The notes: generated from the sequence alone by a model not told the origin. A DNA stretch of 64,000 nucleotides from DASVAL01 sp035649575 (GCA_035649575.1 DASRJH010000050.1:32047-96046); one strand, 5' to 3'. Counted from the first letter of the stretch, positions 50,546 to 63,420 are shown. A program made the numbers and translations.

Positions 50546-52000
50546 ATGAAAGGTCTCTCACGACGTGGCTTCCTCAAGAACACGGGCTCGACGTTCGTCG
50601 CGCTCGCGACGGCGCCTTCGCTGGCGCGCTGGAGTCCGAGCAACGAAGTGCGCATTGCGTGCGTGGGGCTCAACGGCCGCGGCGGCAACCACATCGAGGA
50701 ACTGCGCCGGCTCGCGGGGGTGCGCATCGTTGCGCTAGTCGACGTCGACCGCGAAGTGCTCGACAAGCGCGCGAAGAAGTTCGCGGAGCGCGGCGAGAAG
50801 GTGGAAACGTTCACCGACCTGCGCGACGTGCTCGACCGCAAGGACGTCGACGCGGTCGCAATCGCTTCGCCGAACCACTGGCACGCACTGCAGGCGATCT
50901 GGGCCTGCCAGGCCGGGAAGGACGTCTACGTCGAGAAGCCGGTGTCGCACAACATCTGGGAAGGCGCGCAGCTCGTGGCCGCGGCGCGCAAGTACGGACG
51001 CATCGTGCAGGCCGGAACGCAGTCGCGCTCGAGCCACGGCATCGCCGAGGGCATCGCGTGGGTGCAGGCGGGCAACCTCGGCAAGATCCGCCTCGCGCGC
51101 GGGCTCTGCTACAAGCCGCGCCAGAGCATCGGCAAGGTCGCGGGCCCGCAAGAGGTCCCGGCGCACATCGACTTCGACCTGTGGACGGGCCCCGCGCCGA
51201 AGAAGCCGCTTGCCCGCAAGAACCTGCACTACGATTGGCACTGGGTCTTCGACACGGGCAACGGCGACGTCGGCAACCAGGGCATCCACCAGATGGACCT
51301 CGCGCGCTGGGCGCTCGGCGAAGCGGGGCTGCCGGCCCGCACGTTGAGCATCGGCGGACGGCTCGGCTACGTCGACGACGGCGACACGCCGAACACGCAG
51401 CTCGTCTATCACGAGTACGAACGCGCGCCGCTGATCTTCGAAGTGCGCGGTCTGCCGCGCGACAAGGAGACGCAGGGCAAGGACTGGGGCAAGGGCATGG
51501 ATGCGTTCCTGGACACGCGCATCGGAGTCGTCGTGCACTGCGAAAGCGGCACGCTGCGCATCCCCGACTACTCGCGCGCGATCGCGTACGACGACAAGGG
51601 CAAGGAGGTCCGCCGCTTCGAAGGCGCTTCGGACCACTTCGAGAACTTCGTCGCGGCAGTGCGCAGCCGCAAGGTGGAGGACCTTCGCGCCGAGATTCGG
51701 GAAGGACACGTGTCGAGTGCGCTGTGTCACATGGGCAACGTCTCGCACCAGCTCGGCGCGCCGTGCAGCAAGAAGGAGATCGAGGCGGCTGTCGGCAAGC
51801 ATGCGGACGCGGCCGAGGCTTGCGCGCGCATGTTCGCGCATCTCGAGGCCAACGCAGTCGATCTCGAAAAGACGAAGCTGCAGCTCGGAGCCTCGCTGGC
51901 CATGGACGCCGGGACGGAGCGCTTCCGCGACCACGCCGATGCGAACCGCCTCGCCACGCGCGACTACCGCAAGGGTTTCGAGGTTCCGGCCGAAGTGTGA
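50546..52000 (+). CDS. Tat-exported Gfo/Idh/MocA-family oxidoreductase
   Basis: A 484-residue NAD(P)-dependent sugar or polyol oxidoreductase. ATG at 50546 starts a twin-arginine signal (SRRGFLKNTGS) followed by a hydrophobic stretch, which is typical of planctomycete members. The Rossmann site IACVGLNGRGGNH, the conserved VYVEKPVSHN and the catalytic-region GNQGIHQMDLARW are present. The C-terminal domain is of the usual length. It is divergent from the cupin lipoprotein and convergent with the sigma-factor fusion. Periplasmic location implies that cofactor is bound before export by the Tat route. Confidence 0.93.
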   Translation: MKGLSRRGFLKNTGSTFVALATAPSLARWSPSNEVRIACVGLNGRGGNHIEELRRLAGVRIVALVDVDREVLDKRAKKFAERGEKVETFTDLRDVLDRKDVDAVAIASPNHWHALQAIWACQAGKDVYVEKPVSHNIWEGAQLVAAARKYGRIVQAGTQSRSSHGIAEGIAWVQAGNLGKIRLARGLCYKPRQSIGKVAGPQEVPAHIDFDLWTGPAPKKPLARKNLHYDWHWVFDTGNGDVGNQGIHQMDLARWALGEAGLPARTLSIGGRLGYVDDGDTPNTQLVYHEYERAPLIFEVRGLPRDKETQGKDWGKGMDAFLDTRIGVVVHCESGTLRIPDYSRAIAYDDKGKEVRRFEGASDHFENFVAAVRSRKVEDLRAEIREGHVSSALCHMGNVSHQLGAPCSKKEIEAAVGKHADAAEACARMFAHLEANAVDLEKTKLQLGASLAMDAGTERFRDHADANRLATRDYRKGFEVPAEV

Positions 52001-52045
52001 GCCTGTTCGCCAGCGGGGCGACCAAGGTGCCCGCGGCAGCCCGCC

Positions 52046-54931
52046 TCAGCGCAGTTCGACGCGGACGGGCGTTCCTTCCTGTGCCCCGACGACGAACGAC
52101 GCCGTGCTCGGCTGTTCCCGCAGCCGCGTCGCGAGCGTGTAGCTGCCGGGAGCGAGCCACAGGTTCATCACGATCCGGTCGCCGTCGCGCTGGTTGGGTC
52201 CGCACGTAGCACACAGCTTGCCGTCGCGGCGCACGTCGCAGGCGACCCACTTCGGCAGCTCGGTGCCCGGACTCGCGACGAACAGAAACCGCTGGCTCAC
52301 GCCGGCGAGCGGTGGCACCACGAGCTTCGTGTCTTCGCCGTCGCGGATCGTGAACGGGATCGCCTGCGCGGTCACGTTCTCGCCCTTCACGAGCAGCAAG
52401 TAGTCGCCGGGATGCAGCAACAGCCTCGACCGCGGCGGTCCGACCAGCGCGTCGACGTCGGACGCGTGATCGCCGTTCGGGTCGACGACGAGGCAGTCGT
52501 CCGCCTTGGCTCCGCCCGTGACGATCAGGGCGCCGCCGCGCGCGAGCTGCAGCACGCCGACGTCCCAGGTGGCCCCGGGCTGCACGGGCTGCCAACGCAC
52601 GAGACGTGCCGCGAAGCTGGCCACGTTCGCGTGCACGCCCCACGACCCGGCCGGGACCTCGAATGCGAACGAGCCGTCGCCGGCGACGATGACTTCCTCG
52701 GCGACCATGAGCACGTCGCTGCGGCTCGCGGACACCGTCTCGCCGGCGGCGGGGCTTCCGTCCGGCAGCAGCAGTCTGCCGACGATCTTCGCGCCCGGCG
52801 CGGTGTCGCGCTGCAGCTTCAACACGACTTCGCCGGCGGCCGGGTCGATGCCCTGCTGGGTGAACGGCAGGTAGCCGCGTTCGGTGATCCGCGCCGACAG
52901 CAGGCAGCCGACGGGGCAGTGGCCGAGACGGAACTGGCCGCGCTCGTCGCAGATCGCCTCCGCTCTCCACGGCTGCGCACCGGTGCTCGAGCAGAAGACA
53001 TGGACGTGCGCCGGCGCACCGGTCTCGTCGACGACGCGCCCGCGCAGCTGCAGGCCCTGCGACAGGACCAGCTCGACGTGCACCGTCTCGCCGGCGGCGC
53101 CGCGCACGACGACGGTGCCCTTGCCGGCTTCCTTGTCCCAGCCCGAGAGCGTCGTCTCGGGCGCGGGCAGCCCGCGGATCGCGAAGGCGCCGTTCTCGTC
53201 CGTCTGCGCTGCGTACCTGGCCAGATCGTCGGTCTCGCCGGTGCGCACCGTCACGCCGGCCAACGGCCTGCGGTCCTGATCGAGCACGGTGCCCTCGCAC
53301 GTCACTCCGACCGGCAGGGCCACGCGCACGTGCACCGTCGTCCCCGCGACGGCGTCGCACGAACCCTGCCACGGCGCATGCCCGGCCGCGAACGCGTGCA
53401 GCGGCTGCGTACCTTCGCGCACGCCGATCGCGAGGAAGCGTCCGTCGCGATCCGTGGCGACCTGCGCCGGCAGCGGCGGCCCGCCCTGCGCGGTGACGCT
53501 GATGGCCTCGGTCCGCCCGGCGCCGACGCGCACGGTGGCGCCCTCGACGGGCTGGCCTTCTGCATCCACGACGACACCCGCGACGCAGCCGCCGGCAGGC
53601 TGCAGCTCGATGTGCACCTGCTGCGTCGATCCTGGCGCGCCCTGGACCAGGTAGATCTGCGACGCCGCGTGCCCCGCGGCGCGCGCGCCGATCACCGCCT
53701 CCGTGTCGCACTCGCGGATCACGAATGTGCCGTCCGAAGCACTGTGTCCGATCGCCGCCGCGGGCGTGCCGAAGTGGGGCCTCGTCAGCTCCAGCAGCGC
53801 GCCGGCGACCGGGACCCCGTGCGGATCGACCACTACGCCGCGCAGCGTCATGCCGCCCGCGAGCTCGAGCGAGCACTCGCGCACAGCACCCGCCTCGATC
53901 TCCACGCCTTTCACGACCCGGGGGCGGACGTTCGTGTGCACCCATACGAGTCCCGGGGCCAGGTCCGGAAATCGCGCCGTGCCGTCGTCGTCGGTGATCG
54001 CGCTCGGCCACACGACGCGAACGGGCAACGAGCGGTAGATCCGCACCGCGAGTCCCGCCGCGGTGTGCGGCTCGCTGCCGTAGCGAACGTGCACGAGCAG
54101 CGTGCCCGTCTTGGCCGCGACCGCCGGTGCGTCGGGCGCCGCAGCGCGCCCAAGCTCGCCGGGCAGGGCCGGTGCCATGCGTTCCGCGTCGAGCGCAGCG
54201 ACGACTGGTGCCACAGGACCGCGCGGTCCCTCCGTCGGCGCGGGCCCCGCGTCGAGTGCCGGCCACTGCGTCCAGGCGAGAACGGCGACCATCACGGCCG
54301 CAGCACCCACAACGAGCTTCGTCTTGGTCATCGCGATCACTCCCGTTCCGGCGTGCACCGCGGCCGGCCCCAGCACCTCGCGCCACGGCATGCCGCGCGG
54401 CGACGTGATGAACGGCAAGAACGGCACGACCCAGGCCCGGCGTTCGCCGTGCCGCGCGTGCAGGCGCTGCCGCAGCTGCTGCAGCCCGTCGTGCAGCCGG
54501 TTCCACACCGTCGTCGCCGGCAGCCCGAGCTTCGCGGCGATGCGGCGCGGCGGCAGCCCGTCGTAGTAGCGGAGCAGCACGACCGTGCGCAGCGGCGACG
54601 GCAGCGCGTCGACGGCCGCCACGAGCTCCCGCCGCCGTTCCTCGATGGCGAGCAGCTCGCTCGACGAAGGCACCAGTCCTTCGGGGGCCGTCCACTGCTG
54701 CAGCAGCTGCCGCCGTTGTTCGCGGCGCCGCCGGTCCGCGACCACGTTGCGCAGCACGCGCGCGAGCCAGTGCCGCGGTCGCTCGATCGGACCGCCGCGC
54801 GCCTGCAGCGCGCGCAGCCAGGTCTGCTGCACGACGTCGTCGGCCTCGTCCGCGACCAGCTGCCGGGCCAAGCGCCGCACGAACGGTTCCTCGGCCAGCA
54901 GCAGTTTCAGGTCGTCGGGAAGCGCGGTCAT
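52046..54931 (-). CDS. Sigma-70 (ECF-type) factor fused via a membrane helix to carboxypeptidase-regulatory-like repeats
   Basis: A 961-residue fusion. ATG at 54931 begins MTALPDDLKLLL. Region 2 of a sigma factor is at about 8-72 (ADEADDVVQQTWLRALQ, then RPRHWLARVLRNVVADRRRR). Region 4 is at about 103-157 (LPPRRIAAKLGLPATTVWNRLHDGLQQL). A basic/hydrophobic linker leads to one membrane helix at about 205-223 (KLVVGAAAVMVAVLAW). The remaining 735 residues are extracytoplasmic and contain five or six transthyretin-like CarboxypepD_reg repeats (LRGVVVDPHGVPVAGALL, VAGVVVDAEGQPVEGATV, CEGTVLDQDRRPLAGVTV, LRGRVVDETGAPAHV). So a cytoplasmic sigma factor is tethered to a probable outside sensor or ligand domain. 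Release would need proteolysis, or it may act in place at the membrane (inference). Confidence 0.88.
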   Translation of the reverse strand: MTALPDDLKLLLAEEPFVRRLARQLVADEADDVVQQTWLRALQARGGPIERPRHWLARVLRNVVADRRRREQRRQLLQQWTAPEGLVPSSSELLAIEERRRELVAAVDALPSPLRTVVLLRYYDGLPPRRIAAKLGLPATTVWNRLHDGLQQLRQRLHARHGERRAWVVPFLPFITSPRGMPWREVLGPAAVHAGTGVIAMTKTKLVVGAAAVMVAVLAWTQWPALDAGPAPTEGPRGPVAPVVAALDAERMAPALPGELGRAAAPDAPAVAAKTGTLLVHVRYGSEPHTAAGLAVRIYRSLPVRVVWPSAITDDDGTARFPDLAPGLVWVHTNVRPRVVKGVEIEAGAVRECSLELAGGMTLRGVVVDPHGVPVAGALLELTRPHFGTPAAAIGHSASDGTFVIRECDTEAVIGARAAGHAASQIYLVQGAPGSTQQVHIELQPAGGCVAGVVVDAEGQPVEGATVRVGAGRTEAISVTAQGGPPLPAQVATDRDGRFLAIGVREGTQPLHAFAAGHAPWQGSCDAVAGTTVHVRVALPVGVTCEGTVLDQDRRPLAGVTVRTGETDDLARYAAQTDENGAFAIRGLPAPETTLSGWDKEAGKGTVVVRGAAGETVHVELVLSQGLQLRGRVVDETGAPAHVHVFCSSTGAQPWRAEAICDERGQFRLGHCPVGCLLSARITERGYLPFTQQGIDPAAGEVVLKLQRDTAPGAKIVGRLLLPDGSPAAGETVSASRSDVLMVAEEVIVAGDGSFAFEVPAGSWGVHANVASFAARLVRWQPVQPGATWDVGVLQLARGGALIVTGGAKADDCLVVDPNGDHASDVDALVGPPRSRLLLHPGDYLLLVKGENVTAQAIPFTIRDGEDTKLVVPPLAGVSQRFLFVASPGTELPKWVACDVRRDGKLCATCGPNQRDGDRIVMNLWLAPGSYTLATRLREQPSTASFVVGAQEGTPVRVELR

Positions 54932-55060
54932 TGCTCCAGGACCAAGACGTCGGGGCGGCCACTTCCTCGGCGAATCTGCCTCGGCGAATCCGGCTCCGCG
55001 GCAACGCCATGATCCGTGCCCCCCGGCGGGCGTCAATCGGCGCAGGTGCGCGGTCGATGC

Positions 55061-56011
55061 CTACTCGACCGTCCAGACCTTGTAGGCGGCTTCGATGCGC
55101 GAGGCATCCCAGCCCGCGCCGTGCAGCAATACGCGGTAACGCAGCTGCAGCTGTCCGCCGACCGGCACGGTCAGGGTCCCCGTTCCCGCTGGCTTGCCTT
55201 CGAAGTCGTGCACGCCGAACGGATTCGCCGCGAGCAAGCCGTAGGTGCGCGCGTGCCACCACGTCGGGTGGCCGTGGTTGGTCGGATGGTCGAAGATGGC
55301 CACCCCGACCTGCTGTCCGGCGACCGTGCCCGAGTCGTCGATCCAGCGCGCCTTCTTGCCCCAGACCTCCTTGTTCTGCTGCCCTTCGCTGTTCGTGAGC
55401 CTGCCGGTCGCGGTCTTGCTCTCGACGCAGAGGGCAGGATGCACGCGCAACGCGAAGGTGCCTTCCTTCGTGTCGCCGAGCACCAGCGGCTGTCCCGCCG
55501 GCCGCAGCGTCACCGTGACGTCGATCGTGCGCGCGTCGCCACCGGCGAAGGTCAACTCGCGTTCTTCGGTGCAGACGACCGTGTCGTCGTCGGCGAGCCA
55601 ACGATAGCCGCATCGCAGACGACAGCTCGTTGCCGTCTGTTCGACGTCACAGACGCCGTTCCACTGGAGACGCTCGCGGTGTGACTTGCTGGTCCAGAAG
55701 TCGAAACCGTTCACCTCGCCGTGCGCGAACCATAGCGACTGATGGTGGGGATGGTCCCGCTCTTCGCCGGGCACCTCGGCCATCGGGAAGCTGCGCGTCA
55801 TCGGCACGCCTTCGGGTCCGAGGACCGGGAAGACGAACGGCCGCGGCTGTGCCGCGAGGTGCACGCTCGCGAACGGCTCGCCGTCGAGCGTCACGTGTGC
55901 GACGTCGCTGTCGACCCTGGCATCGATGCCCGGAGTCGCACAGGCCGCGAGCGCGACGAGAGACCCGAGAATCGCGAACGACGTTCGAGATTCCCGGGTG
56001 TAGGGACTCAC
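55061..56011 (-). CDS. DUF6807 (PmoA-like) lipoprotein
   Basis: A 316-residue exported protein starting at GTG 56011, which overlaps the stop of the peptidase gene. The signal peptide has a lipobox LVALAAC. The family hallmark is DHPHHQSLWFAHGEVNG followed by FDFWTSKSHRERLQW. The mid region VTVTLRPAGQPLVLGDTKEGTFALR and the end FDHPTNHGHPTWWHARTYGLLAANPFG are conserved in DUF6807. Often annotated as methane-oxygenase PmoA, it is not a methane enzyme in planctomycetes and usually travels with sugar-utilisation genes. It has a galactose-mutarotase-like fold by inference. Confidence 0.85.
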   Translation of the reverse strand: MSPYTRESRTSFAILGSLVALAACATPGIDARVDSDVAHVTLDGEPFASVHLAAQPRPFVFPVLGPEGVPMTRSFPMAEVPGEERDHPHHQSLWFAHGEVNGFDFWTSKSHRERLQWNGVCDVEQTATSCRLRCGYRWLADDDTVVCTEERELTFAGGDARTIDVTVTLRPAGQPLVLGDTKEGTFALRVHPALCVESKTATGRLTNSEGQQNKEVWGKKARWIDDSGTVAGQQVGVAIFDHPTNHGHPTWWHARTYGLLAANPFGVHDFEGKPAGTGTLTVPVGGQLQLRYRVLLHGAGWDASRIEAAYKVWTVE

Positions 56012-58380
56012 TGGATCACGACGCGATCGACGCTCGACGCCGCATGGATGCCGCCGGTCGCGTCGATGTAGAACGCCACTGCGTCGATCGCGAAGCCCTG
56101 CAGGAACTGCGCGATGAACGCCGGGAACGTGAATGGCGCGTTCGGGAACAGGCTCGGGTCCGTCGTGTACGTGAAGTGCAGTGGGTTGCCGGGTCCGGCC
56201 GCAGAACCGAGGCTCAAGAACGCGAGCGAGTCGACTTCGAGGCCGAGGAAGTTGCCCATGGCCAACGGCCGCGCCGTCGTGAGCGAGAACAGCGTGAACC
56301 CTTCGACGTAGCTGGCCGGGTTGTTCGTGATGGCGACCGACAGGTCGCCGGGGCCGGTCGACGTGAGATCCATCACGGGGCCCGAGTCGTCGCGTCCTCC
56401 GCCGATGCCGCTCGAAACGAGCGCGAAGTCCGCGTCGACGGCCGGTGTCTCGACGTGTTGATCGAGCGCCACGAGCGGCGCGCTGACTTCGACTTGCCAG
56501 AGGCCGTACGCGGGATTCTGGACATACACGTTCTCGACGGTGTCGAGCGTGTTCGGCGAGCCACCGGGCGCCGTGTAGTGCGTGACGGGCGTCGTCGCCA
56601 TGCCGGTGTTGCCGTAGTAGAACGTGCCGTTCGGCGCCGTGACCTTGACGCTCAGATCGTTGACGCGGTGCGGGCTGCTGAACGGAGTGGCCAGGGGCAG
56701 GTCGGCGTAGACCATCGTCGTGCGGAACTGCGGCGTGTTGGGCTTGACGTGGACGAAGTAGGTCCGAGCCTGACCCTGCTGCAGCACGTCGATCTCATCG
56801 AGCACGAGCATCTGCTTGCGCAGGTCGTACAGGTCGTGCAACGCCGGGAAGCCCCAGCCCTGGCGGTAGCGGCTCGCCGTGCCGGCGGAGACGACCGTCG
56901 GATCGTATTGGCGCGCGGTGTTGATGAGCAGCGCCTTCGTCGTCGTGAAGTGCGCCTTGTAGTCGAACCTGTCCTGCCAGGTCGGCGCCGCCGGGTGGCC
57001 GAAGTAGCCGTCGGTGAACATCTCGATGATCAACCCGACGTGGCCCGCGACGATCGGCGTGGCGCTCGACGTGCCGTTGAAGCCCAGCGTGTAACCGGTC
57101 GCCGTGCTCGTCGTGTGCACGTTGTCGTAGTATGCGCACATGTCGGGCTTGATGCGCAGATCCTGCGCCGGTCCCATGCTCGTGCCGGACTGCGTGTCGT
57201 CGACGACGGTCGACGTGTTGGCGTGCACGATCGCGCCGCACGAGATGATGTTCTTGGCCCACGCCTGCGGACGCGCGTTGTTGTTGCTCGTGTTCGACAT
57301 GCTCTGGCAGATCGGAATGTCGAACGTGAAGATCGTGTGGTCCATCTCGGCCGAGCGCGCGTCGTAGTTGGGGATCTGCGGGAAGCCCCACGACGCGGTC
57401 TGGAACATCACCCTCCACGGCCCGGCCGGGTCGGTGATCGCCTGCACGACTCCGTAGCGGCTGTTCTGCGCAGTGCTGCCGGCCGGGGTGCTGAAGATGA
57501 AGTTGTAATGGGTGTAGTAACCCTGACCGTCCGGGCACATGCCGCGCGCGTTGGCGGTGAGGCCGGCCGAGAAGACGCAGCCGAACGTCGAGCATCCGTG
57601 CGAGTCCGACGTGCCAAGGAACACCGACTGCGGCGCGGTCCGGTAGGCGTTGGCGGAGAACTCCGGATGTGTGGCGTAGATGCCCTCCATGATGTGGCCG
57701 CGCACGCCTTTTCCGGTGTGTCCGGCCAGCTGCTCGATGTAGTTGGCGCCGCCCTGGATGCGGGCATTGTTCATGTCGTTGCCGGGCGGCTGCGACTTCT
57801 GGATCCACAACACCGTGTCTTCGCGCGCGATCGACGTGACTTGCGCCGCCGTGAGATCGGCCTCGATCAGCAGGTTGCCACCGGCGTAGCGCCACATCGT
57901 GCCGCCGCAGGCTTGGATCGCTGCGACCAGCGCGTTCTCGTCATGCTTGGGGTCGACCAACACGATGACGTAGCGGTCGGGCCGCACGGGGCCGCTCATC
58001 AACGCGGCGAACAGCGCTGGTTCGTACTTGTAGGCCGGGTGGAACGCGCCGACCCACCGCACCCGGTCGAGCGCCGCGAGCTTCTGCCGCGCGGCCGTTC
58101 GCACGATGTAGCCGTTGTAGGGTGCGTACCACATGACCTTGGCATCGGCGTTGGCGAGCGCTTCCCTGTCTGCCGGGGTCGGTTCGGAAGTGAACTGCAC
58201 GAGCACGAGCGTGCTCGCCGGATCGGCAGCGAAGGCGAGCGGCACCTGCAGTTCCCCCTGCAGCGGATCGAAGGCTCCGTAGTTCAGCATGAGGCGCGGC
58301 GCTCGCGTGTCTTGTGCCAGCGCGGACACGCCGAGAGAAAGGGAGACGAGAAGCAACAGGCCGGATCGAGGCATGGTCAT
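56008..58380 (-). CDS. Secreted S8 (subtilisin-like) peptidase with altered Asp motif
   Basis: A 790-residue exported protein. The signal peptide is MTMPRSGLLLLVSLSLGVSALAQ. The S8 domain spans about 200-480. The Ser motif FNGTSSATPIVAGH contains S438, the His motif DSHGCSTFGC gives H261 and an oxyanion Asn lies in the segment NTSNNNARPQA. The usual Asp motif (DTG) reads MEGIYATHPEF, with E232 in its place, so the triad would be Glu/His/Ser. C-terminal parts are a proprotein-convertase-like P domain (SSPHRVNDLSVKVTAPNGT) and a module of the type shared by other secreted proteins here. It is divergent from ileS. Confidence 0.8.
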   Translation of the reverse strand: MTMPRSGLLLLVSLSLGVSALAQDTRAPRLMLNYGAFDPLQGELQVPLAFAADPASTLVLVQFTSEPTPADREALANADAKVMWYAPYNGYIVRTAARQKLAALDRVRWVGAFHPAYKYEPALFAALMSGPVRPDRYVIVLVDPKHDENALVAAIQACGGTMWRYAGGNLLIEADLTAAQVTSIAREDTVLWIQKSQPPGNDMNNARIQGGANYIEQLAGHTGKGVRGHIMEGIYATHPEFSANAYRTAPQSVFLGTSDSHGCSTFGCVFSAGLTANARGMCPDGQGYYTHYNFIFSTPAGSTAQNSRYGVVQAITDPAGPWRVMFQTASWGFPQIPNYDARSAEMDHTIFTFDIPICQSMSNTSNNNARPQAWAKNIISCGAIVHANTSTVVDDTQSGTSMGPAQDLRIKPDMCAYYDNVHTTSTATGYTLGFNGTSSATPIVAGHVGLIIEMFTDGYFGHPAAPTWQDRFDYKAHFTTTKALLINTARQYDPTVVSAGTASRYRQGWGFPALHDLYDLRKQMLVLDEIDVLQQGQARTYFVHVKPNTPQFRTTMVYADLPLATPFSSPHRVNDLSVKVTAPNGTFYYGNTGMATTPVTHYTAPGGSPNTLDTVENVYVQNPAYGLWQVEVSAPLVALDQHVETPAVDADFALVSSGIGGGRDDSGPVMDLTSTGPGDLSVAITNNPASYVEGFTLFSLTTARPLAMGNFLGLEVDSLAFLSLGSAAGPGNPLHFTYTTDPSLFPNAPFTFPAFIAQFLQGFAIDAVAFYIDATGGIHAASSVDRVVIQ

Positions 58381-58670
58381 TGGGCTCCGATTGCCAGGGA
58401 ATTTGGGAGAGGACAGCGTGACTTGTCCCTCCGCGCGGCGGCGCGGTCAACTGCCTCGTGGTCGGGGGGCGGTAGCTTTCTCGTCTCGGAGCCCGGATCG
58501 CGTCCGAACGCGACCGTGCTCGACCACGGGTTGGCGCGGTCCGCCGGCCGGCGGCGACGGTTGCGAGTTGGGGGTCGTGCAGGTGATTTCCGGGCCCCGA
58601 CGGGATGCTGCTGTGACCGCGGGAGCGACATTTGCGCCGCCCGTGGTCAGCCGCCACACTCCTTCGCCTC
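58381..58670. other. 290-bp divergent region before ileS
   Basis: It must hold the promoters of the peptidase gene and ileS. It contains a perfect 14-bp palindrome CCGCCGGCCGGCGG (58541-58554), 117 bases before the ileS start. No T-box leader elements were recognised. The palindrome could be chance in such GC-rich DNA. Confidence 0.35.
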
Positions 58671-61838
<3,168 letters not shown>

Positions 61839-61844
61839 ACGGGC

Positions 61845-62891
61845 TCACTTCTTCTTGCGGCGCTTGGCTTCCTCCGCAGCCTTGCGCTCCGCCTCCTCGC
61901 GCGCTTTCTGCTGCTCGACTGCCGCCGCGGCCACCTGACGCATTCGGTCGACCTCGGGCGCCAGCTCGCTGCGCGGTGCCAACTTCAACGCCGACTCGAA
62001 CAGCGACAGGGCAGCCGCGCAATCCTGCCGGCCCTCGAGGCGGCAGGTGCCCTTCAGGAACGAGAGATACTGCTCGGCCCAGCGCTCGCCAGGATGTGCG
62101 CCGCGCTCTTTCTCGACGCGCGCCTCGAGCTCGTCCCACTGCTTCTGCTCGCGCAGCGCCTGCAGCTCCGTCTGCATGCGCACGAGCATCGGGCGCGCCG
62201 CCGCGTCGCGTGCGATCGCATCGAAGCGGGTCTTGAGACCCGCCGCACCGCTGGCATCGAGCTGGATGATCTCCATGAGCTCCTTGTGGTAGTTGGCGGC
62301 CACGATCGCGTCGTCGAGGGTCTGGAGGCCTTCGGCGAGCGCCTGGGCGCGTTCGATGCCGCGGCAGGTGCTGGCCTTCTGCAAGGCCGCGGTTGCGGCG
62401 ATGCTGGCCTGGCGCCGGTCTTCGACCCACGCGAGCATGGCCTTCGGGGTTGCCGGCAGATAGCCGGTTCCCGCGTAGGAGCGCCCGTAGGAATCACAGA
62501 GCCAGATCGCCGGCAACCGGTCCGACGGGTACTTGGTGCGCAGCTTCGCGTTCTGCTGGCGCAACGCCGCGGGCACCTGGCTCTCGTCCGCAGGCAGGTC
62601 GATGCGGACCAACAGGTAGTTCTTCGACACCTCGTTCAAGAACTCGGGTACTCCAAGGACCTCGGCGTCGAGCTTCGCGCAGAGGCCCGCGCTGTCCGCG
62701 GTCGTGAACGCGAGCAACAGGTGGAGCTTCGCCGCGACCGCGACCTGTCGCGTGGCCTCGAAGTCGCTCTGCCACTTCTCGCCACTGGTTGCCGGTGAAC
62801 CGGCCGGCGGTGTTCCGGGCTTCGGTTGCTGCGCTGATGCCGAGCCAGGTGCCACGAGCAGCCAGAAAACCAGCAGGGAGACGAAGTGCAT
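61845..62891 (-). CDS. Secreted thioredoxin-fold protein without redox cysteines
   Basis: A 348-residue exported protein with signal peptide MHFVSLLVFWLLVAPGSASAQ. Residues about 38-165 follow the thioredoxin-like pattern: EATRQVAVAAKLHLLLAFTTADS, then LLVRIDLPADE and LPAIWLCDSYGRSYAGTGYLP. The usual CxxC is absent. A helical, TPR-like C-terminal half ends in a highly charged Glu/Arg/Lys tail. Such proteins are common in planctomycetes; without cysteines a disulfide role is unlikely. It is convergent with ileS. Confidence 0.68.
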   Translation of the reverse strand: MHFVSLLVFWLLVAPGSASAQQPKPGTPPAGSPATSGEKWQSDFEATRQVAVAAKLHLLLAFTTADSAGLCAKLDAEVLGVPEFLNEVSKNYLLVRIDLPADESQVPAALRQQNAKLRTKYPSDRLPAIWLCDSYGRSYAGTGYLPATPKAMLAWVEDRRQASIAATAALQKASTCRGIERAQALAEGLQTLDDAIVAANYHKELMEIIQLDASGAAGLKTRFDAIARDAAARPMLVRMQTELQALREQKQWDELEARVEKERGAHPGERWAEQYLSFLKGTCRLEGRQDCAAALSLFESALKLAPRSELAPEVDRMRQVAAAAVEQQKAREEAERKAAEEAKRRKKK

Positions 62892-62946
62892 GCGGACCTC
62901 GGCGACTTCGAAGGCGGGCGGCCGGGATCCTACTGCAGCGCGAACG

Positions 62947-63420
62947 TCAGCGCTTCGCCACGGGGGCCGGCGTCGGCCCCGGGTGCGCGACGCGCGTCAT
63001 CGCTTCGTAGCGCCCGAGGTCCTTCCGCCACACCATCTGGGTCGTGCTGTAGGAACCGTCTTGGTGGCGATACCAGTCGACGCCTGCAGAGCTGCGTTCC
63101 ACCGCGGCGATCGGGCTCCATGGCAGCGGCCCCCAGTACTCCGCGACCCTGGTCGCGCCGACGGCACCGTTGAGCGCGGGCACGAACGACCCGTCGGGCA
63201 GTTCGAGCTCGCGCGAGTGATCCACGCTCGAGGACTCCTTTGCTCGCTCGACGGACGCGACTTCGGCCGCGGGCGCGGGCGCCGGTGCAGGCGGTTTCGA
63301 CGCGGGCAACGGGCAACCGGTCGGTGCTGCCTCCTGCCGCGACGAGAACCACGGAGCTGCCGAGGCCAACGCCGCGCACGCGAGCGCGGCCGCGGCCAGC
63401 CCCTTCACCGCCCAGCTCAC
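62947..63420 (-). CDS. Small membrane-anchored or exported protein, unknown
   Basis: A 157-residue protein. It starts at GTG 63420, which overlaps the TGA of the upstream gene (GTGA). The N-terminus has one hydrophobic segment (VKGLAAAALACAALASAAPWF), then a Pro/Ala-rich linker. A short conserved-looking domain follows with ELPDGSFVPALNGA, EYWGPLPWSPIAAV and DWYRHQDGSYSTTQMVWR. I do not recognise a family. Tight overlap suggests co-expression with the upstream secreted protein. Confidence 0.55.
   Translation of the reverse strand: MSWAVKGLAAAALACAALASAAPWFSSRQEAAPTGCPLPASKPPAPAPAPAAEVASVERAKESSSVDHSRELELPDGSFVPALNGAVGATRVAEYWGPLPWSPIAAVERSSAGVDWYRHQDGSYSTTQMVWRKDLGRYEAMTRVAHPGPTPAPVAKR

Noticed and set aside
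58381..58670. Possible T-box riboswitch before ileS
   Set aside because: No specifier stem, T-box consensus or antiterminator could be recognised, and the region is extremely GC-rich.
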